A stretch of DNA of 64,000 nt, from contig CALRNU020000011.1 of assembly GCA_943369595.1 (NCBI GenBank), forward strand, positions 1 to 64,000, in the 5' to 3' direction. The position numbers and the translations under genes were made by a program. The notes under the pieces were generated by a model that saw only the letters and a list, made by a program, of their open reading frames with translations, was not told the DNA's origin and made no database searches. This stretch comes from Synechococcus_D sp943369595. Lineage in GTDB: Bacteria > Cyanobacteriota > Cyanobacteriia > PCC-6307 > Cyanobiaceae. Shown piece after piece: positions 55,046 through 63,703 of this stretch (positions are counted from its first letter, which is position 1; every line of letters begins with the position of its first letter).

Positions 55046-56151
55046 TCCTGGGCCGCCCCCACCACGGAAAATCCCTTGCGTTTCAGGTAGGCCTCTTTCT
55101 TCGCCTCTTCCCGGTCGTGGTCGATCATTTCGGCCACCAGTTCCTCCAGGGTGGTGGTGGGGGTCCAGCCCAGCTTTTCGTGGGCCCTGCTGGGGTCCCC
55201 CAGCAGGGTTTCCACCTCGGCGGGTCGGAAATAGCGTGGGTCGATCCGCACCACCACGGCGCCGTTGTCGGCCCTGGTGCCGATTTCCTCGAGCCCGGTG
55301 CCCCTCCAGTGGATGGCGGGCCCGGTGCCCTGGCCCCAACCCAGCCGGCTGGCACTTAATTCAATGAACCGCCGCACGCTTTCCTGGCGGCCGGTGGCGA
55401 TCACGTAATCCTCCGGTTGCTCCTGTTGCAACATCCGCCATTGCATCTCCACGTAGTCGCGGGCGTGGCCCCAGTCCCGCAGGGAATCGAGGTTGCCCAT
55501 AAACAGGCACTGGTCCAGCTCAGCATCGATGCGGGCCAGGCCCCTGGTGATTTTGCGGGTCACGAAGGTTTCGCCGCGGCGGGGACTTTCGTGGTTAAAC
55601 AGCAGGCCGTTGCAGCAATACATCCCGTAGCTTTCCCGGTAATTCACCGTGATCCAGTAGCCATAGAGCTTGGCTACGCCGTAGGGACTGCGGGGGTGGA
55701 AGGGGGTCGTTTCCTTTTGGGGGATTTCTTGCACCAAGCCGTAGAGCTCTGAGGTGCTGGCCTGATAGATCCGGGTCTTGGTGGTTAGCCCCAGCAGTCG
55801 CACGGCCTCCAGGATCCGCAGGGTGCCCAGGGCATCGCAGTTGGCCGTGTATTCCGGCTCCTCAAAGCTCACGGCCACATGGCTTTGGGCCCCCAGGTTG
55901 TAAATCTCATCGGGCTGCACCTGCTGGATGATTCGGGTCAGGTTGCTGCTGTCGGTGAGATCGCCGTAGTGCAGTTTCAGGCGGGGATCCGGCTCATGGG
56001 GATCTTGGTAGAGGTGATCAATGCGGGTGGTGTTGAAGCTGCTGGCCCGGCGCTTAATGCCATGCACCACGTATCCCTTCTCCAGCAGTAATTCCGCCAG
56101 ATAGCTGCCGTCTTGGCCTGTAATGCCAGTAATTAATGCTGTCTTTGCCAT
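55042..56151 (-). CDS. gmd: GDP-mannose 4,6-dehydratase
   Basis: The protein has 369 residues from ATG 56151 (MAKTALITGITGQDGSYLAE); upstream in-frame starts would overlap the divergent dehydrogenase gene. It makes GDP-4-keto-6-deoxymannose from GDP-mannose. The NADP motif GITGQDGSY, the conserved GIKRRASSFNTTRIDHLY and QASTSELYG plus YGVAKLYGYW are clear. The fcl gene follows with a 4-bp overlap, giving the two-step GDP-fucose route. Confidence 0.96.
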   Translation of the reverse strand: MAKTALITGITGQDGSYLAELLLEKGYVVHGIKRRASSFNTTRIDHLYQDPHEPDPRLKLHYGDLTDSSNLTRIIQQVQPDEIYNLGAQSHVAVSFEEPEYTANCDALGTLRILEAVRLLGLTTKTRIYQASTSELYGLVQEIPQKETTPFHPRSPYGVAKLYGYWITVNYRESYGMYCCNGLLFNHESPRRGETFVTRKITRGLARIDAELDQCLFMGNLDSLRDWGHARDYVEMQWRMLQQEQPEDYVIATGRQESVRRFIELSASRLGWGQGTGPAIHWRGTGLEEIGTRADNGAVVVRIDPRYFRPAEVETLLGDPSRAHEKLGWTPTTTLEELVAEMIDHDREEAKKEAYLKRKGFSVVGAAQE

Positions 56152-56212
56152 GGCGTCCCCTGCCTGGCCCAGCAGTGTATGGGCCACAATGCCGCCCATC
56201 CGCAGCCCATTC

Positions 56213-57592
56213 ATGGCCATGCCCCCAGTGCAAACCATCTGCTGCATTGGGGCGGGCTACGTGGGCGGGCCCACCATGGCGGTGATCGCCGATCGCTGTC
56301 CCCAGATCCAAGTAACGGTGGTGGATCTGAATGCAGCGCGCATCGCCGCCTGGAACGATCCCGATCTTTCCGTTTTGCCTGTTTATGAACCCGGGCTTGA
56401 TGCGGTGGTAGGCCGGGCCCGGGGCCGCAATCTCTTTTTCAGCACCGATGTGGCGGGCGCCATCGCCAGCGCCGACATGGTGTTTCTCTCCGTGAACACC
56501 CCCACCAAAACCCGGGGGGTGGGCGCCGGCCAGGCCTCAGACCTGCGCTGGATCGAGGCCTGCACCCGCCAGGTGGCGGAAGCGGCCCAGGGGCACACGA
56601 TTGTGGTGGAAAAGAGCACCCTGCCGGTGCGCACCGCTGAAACGGTGCAGGCGATCCTGGCGGCGGCCCCGGCCGGCAAAACTTTTTCCGTGCTCTCTAA
56701 TCCTGAGTTCCTGGCTGAGGGCACTGCCATCCCTGACCTGGAGAACCCGGATCGGGTTTTGATCGGTGGCAACGATCTGGAAAGTGTTGATGCTCTGGCG
56801 GCGATCTATGGCCATTGGGTACCGGCGGATCGGATCCTGCGCACCAATCTTTGGAGCAGTGAACTCTCCAAACTCACGGCCAATGCCTTCTTGGCCCAAA
56901 GGATTTCTTCGATCAATTCGATTGCGGCCGTCTGTGAGGCCACCGGCGCCGATGTGCGCGAGGTGGCTAAGGCGATCGGTACAGATTCCCGCATTGGTTC
57001 CCGATTTCTGCAGAGTGGCCCTGGCTTTGGCGGCAGCTGCTTCCAGAAAGACATCCTCAACCTTGTTTATCTATGTGGTCACTACGGCCTAAAGGAGGTG
57101 GCCAATTATTGGCAACAGGTGGTGGAACTAAACAGCTGGCAGCAGCAACGCATCGCCCGCCTGGTGGTGCAAAAACTGTTTAATACGGTTTCAGGTAAGC
57201 GCATTGCCCTCTTGGGTTTTGCCTTCAAGGCAGACACCAATGACACCCGGGAATCCCCAGCCATCCGCATCGCTAAGGAGCTGTTGGAGGAGGGGGCCCA
57301 GCTGGCGATCCACGACCCCAAGGTGGATTCAGGCCAGATCCAGCAAGACCTGGGCCAGCCCCCGGCCGCTGGCGAAGGCCAGTGGTTGGCAGCAATTGAT
57401 CCCCTCGAGGCCTGCCGCGGCGCCGATGCCGTACTGATTCTCACCGAATGGACCAGTTTCCGGGCCCTGGATTGGTCGGCCCTGGCGGCGGTAATGAGGC
57501 GGCCGGCCTGGTTGTTTGATGCCCGCGCCATCGCCGATGCCGCCGCCGCCCGGGCGGCGGGCCTGCAGGTGTGGCGGGTGGGGGAAGGTTGA
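56213..57592 (+). CDS. ugd: UDP-glucose 6-dehydrogenase
   Basis: The protein has about 459 residues from ATG 56213 (MAMPPVQTICCIGAGYVGGP); ATG 56219 and 56189 are other possible starts. It oxidises UDP-glucose to UDP-glucuronate with NAD. The NAD motif CIGAGYVGGPT, the sequence NPEFLAEGTAIPDLENPDR, and the catalytic cysteine in GPGFGGSCFQKD (about residues 268–279) identify the UDP-glucose/GDP-mannose dehydrogenase family, most like Ugd. Followed by uxs and a UDP-glucuronate 4-epimerase, it supplies their common substrate. Confidence 0.92.
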   Translation: MAMPPVQTICCIGAGYVGGPTMAVIADRCPQIQVTVVDLNAARIAAWNDPDLSVLPVYEPGLDAVVGRARGRNLFFSTDVAGAIASADMVFLSVNTPTKTRGVGAGQASDLRWIEACTRQVAEAAQGHTIVVEKSTLPVRTAETVQAILAAAPAGKTFSVLSNPEFLAEGTAIPDLENPDRVLIGGNDLESVDALAAIYGHWVPADRILRTNLWSSELSKLTANAFLAQRISSINSIAAVCEATGADVREVAKAIGTDSRIGSRFLQSGPGFGGSCFQKDILNLVYLCGHYGLKEVANYWQQVVELNSWQQQRIARLVVQKLFNTVSGKRIALLGFAFKADTNDTRESPAIRIAKELLEEGAQLAIHDPKVDSGQIQQDLGQPPAAGEGQWLAAIDPLEACRGADAVLILTEWTSFRALDWSALAAVMRRPAWLFDARAIADAAAARAAGLQVWRVGEG

Positions 57593-57697
57593 ATTGGCCT
57601 TTGATATTCCCCTGGTATTTCGTTGGCGCCAGCTAAGACCTGGTTCCCAAAGGATCCAGAATTCCATTCCAGCCCAGTTCTATCGCCGGAGTTTTCC

Positions 57698-58645
57698 TTG
57701 AGCCTTCGTCATTTGGTCACCGGCGGCGCCGGCTTTGTGGGGTCCCACCTGGTGGATCGCCTGATGGAGGCGGGCCAGGAGGTGATCTGCCTCGATAACT
57801 ATTTCACCGGCCGCAAGGCAAATATCCGCCAGTGGATTGGCCATCCAAATTTTGAGCTGATCCGCCACGACGTAACCGAACCAATCAAACTCGAGGTGGA
57901 TCGCATCTGGCACCTGGCCTGTCCTGCCTCGCCAGTGCATTACCAGTTCAATCCAATTAAAACAGCAAAAACTAGCTTTCTGGGCACCTACAACATGCTG
58001 GGCCTGGCCCGGCGGGTGGGGGCGCGCCTGCTGTTGGCTAGCACCAGTGAGGTGTATGGCGATCCCGAGGTGCATCCCCAGCCGGAAAGCTATCGCGGCT
58101 GTGTAAATACCATCGGCATTCGCTCCTGTTACGACGAGGGCAAACGCATAGCTGAAACCCTTTGTTTTGATTATCGGCGCATGCACGGCACCGAGATTCG
58201 GGTGGCGCGGATCTTCAATACCTATGGCCCGCGCATGCTGGAAAATGACGGTCGGGTGGTGAGTAATTTCATTGTGCAGGCCCTGCGCGGCGAACCGCTC
58301 ACCCTCTACGGCGAAGGCAGTCAAACCCGCAGCTTTTGCTATGTGGATGATTTGGTTGAAGGCTTTTTGCGCCTGATGGAGGCCGACCACACCGGGCCAA
58401 TCAACCTCGGTAATCCTGGTGAATTCACGATTAAGCAACTGGCTGAATTGGTGCGTGATCGCATCAACCCCGGCCTGGAGTTTGTTTATCGCCCCTTACC
58501 CCAGGATGATCCTTTGCAGCGGCAACCGGTGATCGACCTGGCCCGCCAGGTGTTGGCTTGGGAGCCGCAGGTGCCCTTGGCCCAGGGGCTTGAGCCAACC
58601 ATTGCCGATTTTCGCGCCCGGGTGCCATTGGCCCCCGCCCCATGA
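57698..58645 (+). CDS. UDP-glucuronate decarboxylase (UDP-xylose synthase)
   Basis: I chose the TTG at 57698 because GGAG lies about 7 bases upstream and the protein then begins MSLRHLVTGGAGFVGSHLVD like its family; a TTG at 57623 would add 25 doubtful residues. The 315-residue enzyme carries CLDNYFTGRKANI, the signature WHLACPASPVHYQ, ASTSEVYGDP and GIRSCYDEGKR with the catalytic Tyr and Lys. It decarboxylates UDP-glucuronate to UDP-xylose or a 4-keto intermediate. The stop overlaps the next start by 4 bp. Confidence 0.92.
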   Translation: MSLRHLVTGGAGFVGSHLVDRLMEAGQEVICLDNYFTGRKANIRQWIGHPNFELIRHDVTEPIKLEVDRIWHLACPASPVHYQFNPIKTAKTSFLGTYNMLGLARRVGARLLLASTSEVYGDPEVHPQPESYRGCVNTIGIRSCYDEGKRIAETLCFDYRRMHGTEIRVARIFNTYGPRMLENDGRVVSNFIVQALRGEPLTLYGEGSQTRSFCYVDDLVEGFLRLMEADHTGPINLGNPGEFTIKQLAELVRDRINPGLEFVYRPLPQDDPLQRQPVIDLARQVLAWEPQVPLAQGLEPTIADFRARVPLAPAP

Positions 58646-59661
58646 CGGCCCCGTTGCTGCTAACCGGGGCGGCCGGCTTCATTGGCGCCGCCGTTGCCGA
58701 ACGGCTCTTGGCCCGGGGCGAGCGGCTGATCGGCATCGACAACCTCAATAGCTACTACGACCCGGCCCTTAAGCGGGCCCGCTTGGAGCGCTTGGCGGGC
58801 TCTGCCGGCGGGGCCTGGCAGTTTCAGCAGCTTGATGTGGCCGATGGCGGGGCGATGGCGGCCCTTTTTGCCACCGAAAAGCCCCGGGCGGTGTTGCATC
58901 TGGCCGCCCAGGCGGGGGTGCGTTATTCCCTGGAGAACCCGGCCGCCTATGTGCAGAGCAACCTGGTGGGGTTTGGCCACATCCTTGAGGGCTGTCGGCA
59001 CCATGGCTGTGGCCATCTGGTTTATGCCAGCAGCAGTTCGGTGTACGGCGGCAACACGACCATGCCCTTCAGCGAAGCTCAGCCGGTGAACCATCCGGTG
59101 AGCCTTTATGCGGCCAGTAAAAAGGCCAATGAGCTGATGGCCCACACCTACAGCCACCTGTATGGGTTGCCGGCCACGGGCCTGCGCTTTTTTACGGTTT
59201 ATGGCCCCTGGGGGCGGCCAGACATGTCTCCGATGCTTTTTGCCCGGGCGATCCTGGCGGGGGAGCCAATTCGGGTGTTTAACCACGGCCGCATGGCCAG
59301 GGATTTCACCTACATCGATGACATCGTTGAGGGGATTGTGCGGGTGCTCGATAAACCGGCCACCGCCAACCCCAGCTTCGATCGGGCCGCCCCTGATCCG
59401 GCCAGCAGCTGGGCGCCCCACCGCCTGTTCAACATTGGCAACAGCGATCCCACCCCGTTGCTGAGCTTCATTGGTTGCCTGGAGGCTGCCCTTGGGGTGG
59501 AGGCGATCAAGCAGTTCGAGCCCATGCAGCCCGGGGATGTGGAGGCCACCGCCGCCAACACCACTGCCCTAGAGGCTTGGGTGGGCTTTCGGCCTTCTAC
59601 CCCCATTGGGGAAGGGGTGGAACGTTTTGTGGCCTGGTATCGGCAGTACTACGGGGTTTAG
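58642..59661 (+). CDS. UDP-glucuronate 4-epimerase
   Basis: The 339-residue enzyme interconverts UDP-glucuronate and UDP-galacturonate. TGAAGFIGAA (about residues 8–17) is the NAD motif, GIDNLNSYYDPALKRARL is characteristic of this epimerase group, and YASSSSVYGGN with YAASKKANE supply the catalytic residues. The DNA overlaps uxs by 4 bp (ATGA), so ugd, uxs and this gene form an operon. Both enzymes compete for the UDP-glucuronate made by Ugd. Confidence 0.92.
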   Translation: MTAPLLLTGAAGFIGAAVAERLLARGERLIGIDNLNSYYDPALKRARLERLAGSAGGAWQFQQLDVADGGAMAALFATEKPRAVLHLAAQAGVRYSLENPAAYVQSNLVGFGHILEGCRHHGCGHLVYASSSSVYGGNTTMPFSEAQPVNHPVSLYAASKKANELMAHTYSHLYGLPATGLRFFTVYGPWGRPDMSPMLFARAILAGEPIRVFNHGRMARDFTYIDDIVEGIVRVLDKPATANPSFDRAAPDPASSWAPHRLFNIGNSDPTPLLSFIGCLEAALGVEAIKQFEPMQPGDVEATAANTTALEAWVGFRPSTPIGEGVERFVAWYRQYYGV

Positions 59662-59689
59662 CTATGACGGGGCCCAGCTATTACGGCCC

Positions 59690-60172
59690 CTAGCCCTGGT
59701 CAAACAGCCGTTTGCCTTTAGCGGTTTTCTGTTGACGATGGCGCCGCGCTTCCCGGGCGGTGAATTGGCTCACGGTGGGATTGCCCTGGAGGCCATCCAC
59801 ATGGGCCACCTGCTGCCAGAGGTCCCGCGGGGCCCAGCGCACCGTATGAACCACCCGATCCAGCTTGGTTACATGGCACCAGCGACTGGTGCCGCAGCCT
59901 GGACAGAACAGTTCCTCCAGCCATTCGTTGCTGAGCACCAGCACCGGATAAGCCTGGATAATCAGCTTGGCCTTGGTTTCCTTGATGCCCCTTTCGGCCA
60001 GTTGCCCGGGGCTAAGCAGGTGTAGAAAATACTTTTTGCCGTTGCCCTCGATCCGTTGTTCCGGGTGGGCGGGGCAGAAAAGCTCGCGCCGCTTGGGGCG
60101 GCTGCGACGACGGTCTTTGGTAACAGCGGCTTCTACGACTGTTGCTGCGGGCGGATCCACCGGGGCCTGCAT
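59690..60172 (-). CDS. conserved cyanobacterial protein with Cys clusters
   Basis: The 160-residue protein has a basic N-terminal region (KDRRRSRPKRRE), a first pair around ELFCPAHPEQ and a second cluster ELFCPGCGTSRWCHV, which together may bind zinc. A basic tail (REARRHRQQKTAKGKRL) ends it. It lies downstream of psbJ on the same strand but is separated from it by a rho-independent terminator. Similar small proteins occur beside photosystem genes in picocyanobacteria. The function is unknown; nucleic-acid binding is a guess based on the charge. Confidence 0.7.
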   Translation of the reverse strand: MQAPVDPPAATVVEAAVTKDRRRSRPKRRELFCPAHPEQRIEGNGKKYFLHLLSPGQLAERGIKETKAKLIIQAYPVLVLSNEWLEELFCPGCGTSRWCHVTKLDRVVHTVRWAPRDLWQQVAHVDGLQGNPTVSQFTAREARRHRQQKTAKGKRLFDQG

Positions 60173-60205
60173 GCCAGGGTCACAGATCCCTTAAGCATAG
60201 ACAAC

Positions 60206-60233
60206 AAAAAAGCCCTGGCACCGGGCCAAGGCT
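60206..60233 (-). terminator. rho-independent terminator of the psbEFLJ operon
   Basis: On the minus strand, AGCCTTGGC (60233–60225), a 5-nt loop and GCCAGGGCT (60219–60211) form a 9-bp stem with one G-T pair, followed by a run of T. This lies 42 bp after the psbJ stop. Confidence 0.85.
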
Positions 60234-60274
60234 CTGAAGTATTTGCAATTTTTGGCACTGAAGCCGGAGGGGAT

Positions 60275-60475
60275 TCAGGCGGAACCGACGCCCACGTAAG
60301 CGCCATAAAAAAACAGGCCCACCACAAAAATCACCGCCATGCCGCCGGCGGTTGCCACCAGCCAGAGGGGGAGGGGACCTTCGGTCCAGCGGCTGCGCCA
60401 GGGCACCGCGGGACGGCCATCGGGCAGCCGGTCGGGAATACGGCCGTCGGGGAGATTTGACTTCTTACCGCTCAT
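60275..60475 (-). CDS. psbJ: photosystem II protein J
   Basis: The 66-residue protein ends in a single membrane helix (LWLVATAGGMAVIFVVGLFF) followed by YGAYVGVGSA, the PsbJ hallmark. The N-terminus is longer and more polar than usual. It is the last gene of psbEFLJ and sits 10 bp after psbL. Confidence 0.95.
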   Translation of the reverse strand: MSGKKSNLPDGRIPDRLPDGRPAVPWRSRWTEGPLPLWLVATAGGMAVIFVVGLFFYGAYVGVGSA

Positions 60476-60485
60476 GGCTGGGGCC

Positions 60486-60605
60486 TCAGTTGAAGAAGTA
60501 GCTGGAGAAAAGCACGCCGGTCACGAAGACCAGCAGCAACCCCAAGTAGAGGCTGGTGCGATTCAGTTCAACCGGCAGGTTGTTGGGGTTGGGATTGCGC
60601 TGCAT
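60486..60605 (-). CDS. psbL: photosystem II protein L
   Basis: The 39-residue product (MQRNPNPNNLPVELNRTSLY, then a membrane helix ending in SSYFFN) is PsbL, which helps dimerisation and electron flow on the acceptor side of photosystem II. The gene lies 10 bp after psbF. It is too short for many gene finders, but the match to PsbL is clear. Confidence 0.97.
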   Translation of the reverse strand: MQRNPNPNNLPVELNRTSLYLGLLLVFVTGVLFSSYFFN

Positions 60606-60615
60606 GGTGGGGGGT

Positions 60616-60750
60616 TCAGCGGCGAACAAACTGCATGGCGGCCAAGGCACCCAGGAAAAAAACCGTGGGGATGCCGAGGGCGTGCAGGGAAAGCCAGCGC
60701 ACCGTAAAAATCGGGTAGTTGCGTGGCGTGGTGGAAGAGGACTGGGTCAT
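60616..60750 (-). CDS. psbF: cytochrome b559 beta subunit
   Basis: The 44-residue product has NYPIFTVRWLSLHALGIPTV, in which the histidine is the heme ligand, and ends in AAMQFVRR. With PsbE it holds the cytochrome b559 heme of photosystem II. The gene is 6 bp after psbE. Confidence 0.97.
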   Translation of the reverse strand: MTQSSSTTPRNYPIFTVRWLSLHALGIPTVFFLGALAAMQFVRR

Positions 60751-60756
60751 GGGGGC

Positions 60757-61008
60757 TCAGTTCGACAGGCGCAGATCCAGCTGTGCTTTGCCGGCGTAAC
60801 GCTGGCTCACCACAGGAGCTTTTTGGTCATTGACCTGGAAATAGGCATCCGGCCGGGGGGTGCCAAAGGCGTCATAGGCCAAGCCGGTACTCACAAAGAG
60901 AAAACCAGCAAGAAAGATCGCCGGGAGGGTCACGGCGTGGATCACCCAGTAACGGATGCTCGTAATGATTTCGAAGAACGGACGTTCCCCGGTGGAACCG
61001 GCGGCCAT
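60757..61008 (-). CDS. psbE: cytochrome b559 alpha subunit
   Basis: The 83-residue protein has FEIITSIRYWVIHAVTLPAI, whose histidine is the heme ligand, one membrane helix and the lumenal end RPDAYFQVNDQKAPVVSQRY. It is the first gene of psbEFLJ. GGGAG stands 6 bases before the ATG. ycf48 and the rubredoxin gene lie upstream on the same strand with a 93-bp gap, which could hold the operon promoter. Confidence 0.97.
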   Translation of the reverse strand: MAAGSTGERPFFEIITSIRYWVIHAVTLPAIFLAGFLFVSTGLAYDAFGTPRPDAYFQVNDQKAPVVSQRYAGKAQLDLRLSN

Positions 61009-61032
61009 CGCAACTCCCTTTTCAGCCCAGTG

Positions 61033-61060
61033 ATCCTAAGGGGTGGGATCGGTTTGTCGG
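61033..61060 (-). promoter_or_regulatory. psbE: possible psbE promoter
   Basis: In the 93-bp gap between ycf48 and psbE the minus strand holds TAGGAT (61038–61033) as a possible -10 box and CCGACA (61060–61055) as a weak -35 box with a 16-bp spacer. The match is modest and only a start-site map could confirm it. Confidence 0.25.
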
Positions 61061-61101
61061 GGGAATGGTTACAGAGGGTTGGATAGCTGTGCCGCCCCTG
61101 G

Positions 61102-62097
61102 TCAGCCCACCCAGCGCAGCAGGGCCCCCCGTTCCCCGAGGGCAAAGCCCTTGCCATCGGGCAGGAACAGCAATCGGGTGAAGTTGCTGGGGGTGGCGGC
61201 CCCCACCGGGTCCTTTTGCCAGCTCTCCCCGCCGTTGCCACTAACCAGCAGGGTGCCGTTGCCGCCGCCGGTCCAGATCTGCCCCTGGGGATCCCAGGCC
61301 ATATCTAGGTAGCCATAGCCATTGGTAATAGGAATCACCGGCTTACCCCATTCCTCAGGGTTTTGGCCATCGGGGTTGAAGCGCAATTGGGCGCCGCGGC
61401 TCACCATCCAGAGCTGGCCATCGGGCTGGAAGCCCATGGTTTGCACCCGCTGGCTACTCACCCTTTGGTGCATCTGCCAGGCCGTTTCGCCGGGGTTCCA
61501 GGTGGAAAAGAAATTTCCGAGGCCCGAGACACTTACATAACGGCCGTCATCGCTGCGGCGCAGATCACGCACCGCCCCGGCCGCGTCACCCATCTCCGCC
61601 TGCCAGCTCTTGCCGCCATCGCTGCTGCGGTAAACGGCACCCACGTCAGTGGCCAGCTCCGCCGTTTGGGCAGCGGTGGCGGTGATCAGAAAAGGTTCCC
61701 CGGGCAATTTGTTGTCTAGCAACAGCCGGCTCCAGTGCTGGCCGGCATCGGTGCTGTGCATCAGCAGCCCTGGCTGGCCGGCGATCCAGCCCTCGTCGCC
61801 ACGAAAATCAATGCTGATCAGGCGGAAATTTTCCTCCTCAGGTAACTCGAGGCTGCGGTTTTCCCAGCTGGCCCCGCCGTCGTTGCTTTCCATCACCAGG
61901 CGGTTGCTGCCCACCAGGAAGCCGTGGTTGGCATCGGTGAAGGCCACATCCAGGGGGTTGGAGCTGGTGTCGAGGGGCACGGGGGCCCAGGGACTGGCGC
62001 TGGCCAAGGGCAGGCCAGTGGTCACGCAGCCGGTGGTGAGCAACAGCACGGCCAGCAGGCTGGCCAGGGGTTTGAGGAAGCGCAGGGTCACGGTCAC
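61102..62097 (-). CDS. ycf48: photosystem II assembly factor Ycf48
   Basis: The 331-residue lipoprotein has a lipobox ending at Cys24 (LLLTTGC) and a seven-bladed beta-propeller with repeated Asp-box-like turns, for example SNDGGASW, STDAGQHW, SSDGGKSW and SGNGGESW. Ycf48 (HCF136 in plants) binds precursor D1 during photosystem II assembly on the lumenal side. It is 15 bp behind the rubredoxin gene and ahead of psbE, the conserved cyanobacterial order. Confidence 0.97.
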   Translation of the reverse strand: MTVTLRFLKPLASLLAVLLLTTGCVTTGLPLASASPWAPVPLDTSSNPLDVAFTDANHGFLVGSNRLVMESNDGGASWENRSLELPEEENFRLISIDFRGDEGWIAGQPGLLMHSTDAGQHWSRLLLDNKLPGEPFLITATAAQTAELATDVGAVYRSSDGGKSWQAEMGDAAGAVRDLRRSDDGRYVSVSGLGNFFSTWNPGETAWQMHQRVSSQRVQTMGFQPDGQLWMVSRGAQLRFNPDGQNPEEWGKPVIPITNGYGYLDMAWDPQGQIWTGGGNGTLLVSGNGGESWQKDPVGAATPSNFTRLLFLPDGKGFALGERGALLRWVG

Positions 62098-62112
62098 GGG
62101 GGTCAGTGCTGA

Positions 62113-62478
62113 TCAGCGCAGGGAATAAAGGGAAAGGAAGAAGGCAATCGCCAGGGCAAATCCGCCGAAAATCAAGACGTTCTTCTGGCCGGGGGTGAGG
62201 GTGTTCACCCCAAGGCCGAACTTGAGATTCTCTTCGAAGCCGCTCGGCTTGTTCCGGGGTCCAATGTCCCGGAAGGCGGCCACGGGGCTGCGACAAACCG
62301 GACAGCGGAAGCTTTGGGGATCCAGCTGTTGGAAGGGGGTGCCGGCGGTAATCCCCAGTTTCTTCAGCCCCTCCGCCGGGTCGTAAACGAAACCGCAGCT
62401 GCGGCACTCATGGCGATGACTATCGGGGTCATCTACGGGGGCCGTTGGTTCGGCCTGCTGTGCCTCGTCGTGCTCCAT
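62113..62478 (-). CDS. rub: membrane-anchored rubredoxin
   Basis: The 121-residue protein has the iron site CRSCGFVYDP (about residues 25–34) and RCPVCRSPV (about 58–66), then a linker and a C-terminal membrane helix (VLIFGGFALAIAFFLSLY). Cyanobacterial RubA acts in photosystem assembly. The gene leads the rubredoxin–ycf48–psbEFLJ series and is divergent from ndhC, with 109 bp between start codons that should contain both promoters. Confidence 0.95.
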   Translation of the reverse strand: MEHDEAQQAEPTAPVDDPDSHRHECRSCGFVYDPAEGLKKLGITAGTPFQQLDPQSFRCPVCRSPVAAFRDIGPRNKPSGFEENLKFGLGVNTLTPGQKNVLIFGGFALAIAFFLSLYSLR

Positions 62479-62587
62479 TGCGATTGCCCCGCCTCAGCCA
62501 GCCAACTCTATAGAGCTTGATCTTTGGCTGGGTTGGGGAAGCGGTGTCACACTGAGCCCAGTGATGCGGGTGGTGGCGCGAGCCAGC

Positions 62588-62950
62588 ATGTTTGTTCTCC
62601 CTGGGTATGACGCCTTACTGGGTTTTCTGCTGATCGCCACGGCGGTGCCGGTGCTGGCTCTCGTTGTAAACAAGCTGGTGGCCCCCAAGTCGCGCAGTGG
62701 CGAGCGGCGCACCACCTATGAGTCGGGCATGGAGCCCGAGGGGGGCGCCTGGATTCAGTTCAATATTCGTTACTACATGTTCGCCCTGGTCTTTGTGATC
62801 TTCGACGTGGAAACAGTGTTCCTTTATCCCTGGGCCGTGGCTTTCCACCGTTTGGGCTTGCTGGCTTTCATCGAGGCGCTCGTATTTATTGCCATCCTGG
62901 TGGTGGCCCTGGCCTATGCCTGGCGTAAGGGCGCCCTGGAGTGGAGCTAA
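62588..62950 (+). CDS. ndhC: NAD(P)H-quinone oxidoreductase subunit 3
   Basis: The 120-residue membrane subunit starts at ATG 62588 (MFVLPGYDALLGFLLIATAV), the family start; upstream in-frame starts at 62561 would add nine residues. It has three membrane helices and ERRTTYESGMEPEGGAWIQF in the loop at the quinone site, plus FDVETVFLYPWAV. It is part of the thylakoid NDH-1 complex and is 3 bp ahead of ndhK. Confidence 0.97.
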   Translation: MFVLPGYDALLGFLLIATAVPVLALVVNKLVAPKSRSGERRTTYESGMEPEGGAWIQFNIRYYMFALVFVIFDVETVFLYPWAVAFHRLGLLAFIEALVFIAILVVALAYAWRKGALEWS

Positions 62951-62953
62951 CCC

Positions 62954-63703
62954 ATGACCCTCACCCCTGCCCCCTCACCGATCGACGCCCTGCGGGACCT
63001 GCGCGAGGCCAGCTGCAACCCGCTTGGCGCCCCGGCGGTCACCAGTGACCTGTCGGAGAACGTGATCCTCACCAGCCTTGATGATCTGCACAACTGGGCC
63101 CGGCTCAGCAGCCTCTGGCCGCTGCTCTATGGCACCGCCTGCTGCTTCATTGAGTTTGCGGCCCTGATAGGTTCCCGCTTCGATTTCGACCGCTTCGGCC
63201 TGGTGCCCCGCTCCAGCCCCCGCCAGGCCGACCTGATCATCACCGCCGGCACCATCAACATGAAGATGGCGCCAGCCCTGGTGCGGCTCTACGAACAGAT
63301 GCCTGAGCCCAAGTACGTGATCGCCATGGGCGCTTGCACGATCACAGGGGGCATGTTTTCGGCCGATTCCACCACTGCGGTGCGCGGCGTAGACAAACTG
63401 ATTCCTGTGGATCTCTACATCCCCGGTTGTCCGCCCCGGCCCGAGGCGATTTTTGATGCGGTGATCAAACTGCGCAAAAAGGTGGGCAATGAAGCCCTGG
63501 CCGAGCGCGGCCGATTGTTGCCCACCCACCGCTATTTCACGGTGGCCCACCAAATGACCGCGGTGGATCCCATCGTTGATGGCAAGTATCTGAGGGCTGA
63601 AAGCCAGCAGAGGGCCTTTGCCGCCGCTGAGGCCATGGCCCCCCTCAATCTGAAAAATCCCGCCAGCGCCGCCGTCCCCGCCCCCCTGCCCGCCGATGGC
63701 TGA
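62954..63703 (+). CDS. ndhK: NAD(P)H-quinone oxidoreductase subunit K
   Basis: The 249-residue subunit binds iron-sulfur cluster N2. Ligand cysteines are in GTACCFIEFAA, GACTITGGMF and PGCPPRPEAI. RFGLVPRSSPRQADLIITAGT-like sequence is present around residues 78–98. A variable Ala/Pro-rich tail ends the protein. The ndhJ ATG overlaps the last codons by 8 bp. Confidence 0.97.
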   Translation: MTLTPAPSPIDALRDLREASCNPLGAPAVTSDLSENVILTSLDDLHNWARLSSLWPLLYGTACCFIEFAALIGSRFDFDRFGLVPRSSPRQADLIITAGTINMKMAPALVRLYEQMPEPKYVIAMGACTITGGMFSADSTTAVRGVDKLIPVDLYIPGCPPRPEAIFDAVIKLRKKVGNEALAERGRLLPTHRYFTVAHQMTAVDPIVDGKYLRAESQQRAFAAAEAMAPLNLKNPASAAVPAPLPADG

